Source: Candidatus Luteimonas excrementigallinarum (GTDB lineage: Bacteria; Pseudomonadota; Gammaproteobacteria; Xanthomonadales; Xanthomonadaceae). From it: 6,395 nucleotides of DNA. Every line of letters starts with the position of its first letter. The stretch's first letter is position 1. Positions 5,709-6,395 of this stretch are shown piece by piece. Where the stretch lies: the NCBI GenBank assembly GCA_019115725.1, contig DXCY01000239.1:1-6395 (forward strand), read 5' to 3'. The notes beneath the pieces were generated by a model, which worked only from the letters and a program-made list of their open reading frames with translations, did not search any database and had not been told where the DNA came from. The translations under genes and the position numbers were made by a program.

Positions 5709-6395
5709 TCAGGCGTCCAGAGCAGCCCGCAGAGGCGTCAGGAACGCGCCTGCCGCAGCAGCGGCCGCCTCCGGCGACGCGGCCTGCTCCATCGCCGTCA
5801 CCAGTGCGCTGCCGACCACCACCCCGTCGGCATCGGCGCCCATGGCCCGGGCGCTGGCTGCATCGCGAATGCCGAAACCCACCACCACCGGCACCCCGGC
5901 CCGTTCCCGGATCAGCCGCAGCCGCTCGCCCGCCGCCGCCGCGTCCAGGCGCCCGGAATCGCCGGTCACCCCGGCAAAGCTGACGTAGTACAGGTAGCCA
6001 CTGGCCAGCGCGCACAACTTGTCCAGCCGTTCCGGTCCGGTGGTGGGCGAAAGCAGCAGGATCAGGGCGACGCCGGCCTGGCCGAACGCCTCGCGGTACT
6101 CATCCGCTTCCTCCGGCGGCAGGTCCACCAGCAGCACGCCGTCCACGCCGGCTTCGGCGGCCTGCCGGGCGTAGCGCGCAGGCCCGCGGATCTCCACCGG
6201 ATTGAGATAGCCCATCAACACCACGGGCGTGTCCGGATCGCGCTGGCGGAAGGAGCGAACCGCATCGAACACGTAGTCCGGCGTGGCTCCACGCGCCAGG
6301 GCGCGCTCCGAGCTGCGCTGGATCACCGGGCCATCCGCCATCGGGTCGGAAAACGGCATGCCCAACTCGATCACATTGGCCCCGGCAACCACCGA
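5709..6395 (-). CDS. trpA: Tryptophan synthase alpha subunit (partial, N-terminus cut by window edge)
   Basis: TrpA cleaves indole-3-glycerol phosphate to indole and glyceraldehyde 3-phosphate; indole is channelled to TrpB for tryptophan synthesis. The visible 228 codons carry the core of the TIM barrel. The catalytic pair is present: the glutamate in NVIELGMPFSDP and the aspartate in MADGP, equivalent to E49 and D60 of the E. coli and Salmonella enzymes, with the same spacing. Further family motifs are GVDGVLLVDLPPEE, YYVSFAGVTGD and the phosphate-binding VVGFGIRDA and DGVVVGSALV stretches. By comparison with E. coli about 39 N-terminal residues lie beyond the right edge, so the GTG at 6392 is an internal valine and not a start. 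The frame is intact. accD follows after 146 bases; trpB would be expected upstream outside the window. Confidence 0.97.
   Translation of the reverse strand, partial: SVVAGANVIELGMPFSDPMADGPVIQRSSERALARGATPDYVFDAVRSFRQRDPDTPVVLMGYLNPVEIRGPARYARQAAEAGVDGVLLVDLPPEEADEYREAFGQAGVALILLLSPTTGPERLDKLCALASGYLYYVSFAGVTGDSGRLDAAAAGERLRLIRERAGVPVVVGFGIRDAASARAMGADADGVVVGSALVTAMEQAASPEAAAAAAGAFLTPLRAALDA

Overview
This window is a GC-rich stretch of a gammaproteobacterial chromosome, most likely from the family Xanthomonadaceae (Xanthomonas/Stenotrophomonas/Lysobacter-like). The protein sequences and the trpA, accD, glmM, tpiA, secG, tRNA-Leu, nuoAB content suggest this; the genus cannot be settled from the sequence alone. 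All genes recognised are on the minus strand, so transcription runs from high to low coordinates. I see no mobile element, CRISPR array, prophage gene or other sign of an accessory island.

In transcription order: the 3' part of trpA (tryptophan synthase alpha) enters at the right edge. A 146-base gap follows, with a hairpin and a possible promoter, and then accD (acetyl-CoA carboxylase carboxyltransferase beta subunit), which starts with TTG. accD overlaps glmM (phosphoglucosamine mutase) by 4 bases. A non-haem iron oxygenase of the isopenicillin N synthase-like family, of unknown substrate, follows 19 bases later. A 78-base gap with an 11-bp perfect GC hairpin leads to tpiA (triose-phosphate isomerase), then secG (protein export channel subunit) 17 bases on, then tRNA-Leu(GAG) and a terminator-like hairpin. 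A leader region of about 120 bases with a strong -10 box precedes nuoA. nuoB overlaps nuoA by 4 bases and runs off the left edge. These two are the first genes of a respiratory complex I operon.

The genes are mostly housekeeping: tryptophan synthesis, the committed step of fatty acid synthesis, amino-sugar supply for cell wall and lipopolysaccharide, glycolysis, protein secretion, translation and NADH oxidation. The window appears to join blocks that are separate elsewhere. The glmM to secG to tRNA-Leu(GAG) linkage is also found in E. coli, and glmM-tpiA-secG in Pseudomonas, but here accD lies upstream, an oxygenase sits between glmM and tpiA, and nuo follows the tRNA.

I did not find an undescribed system. 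The points most worth a second look are the orphan oxygenase, the structured nuo leader with a hairpin and eight U residues at the predicted transcript start, the TTG start of accD, and the palindromic hairpin before tpiA.
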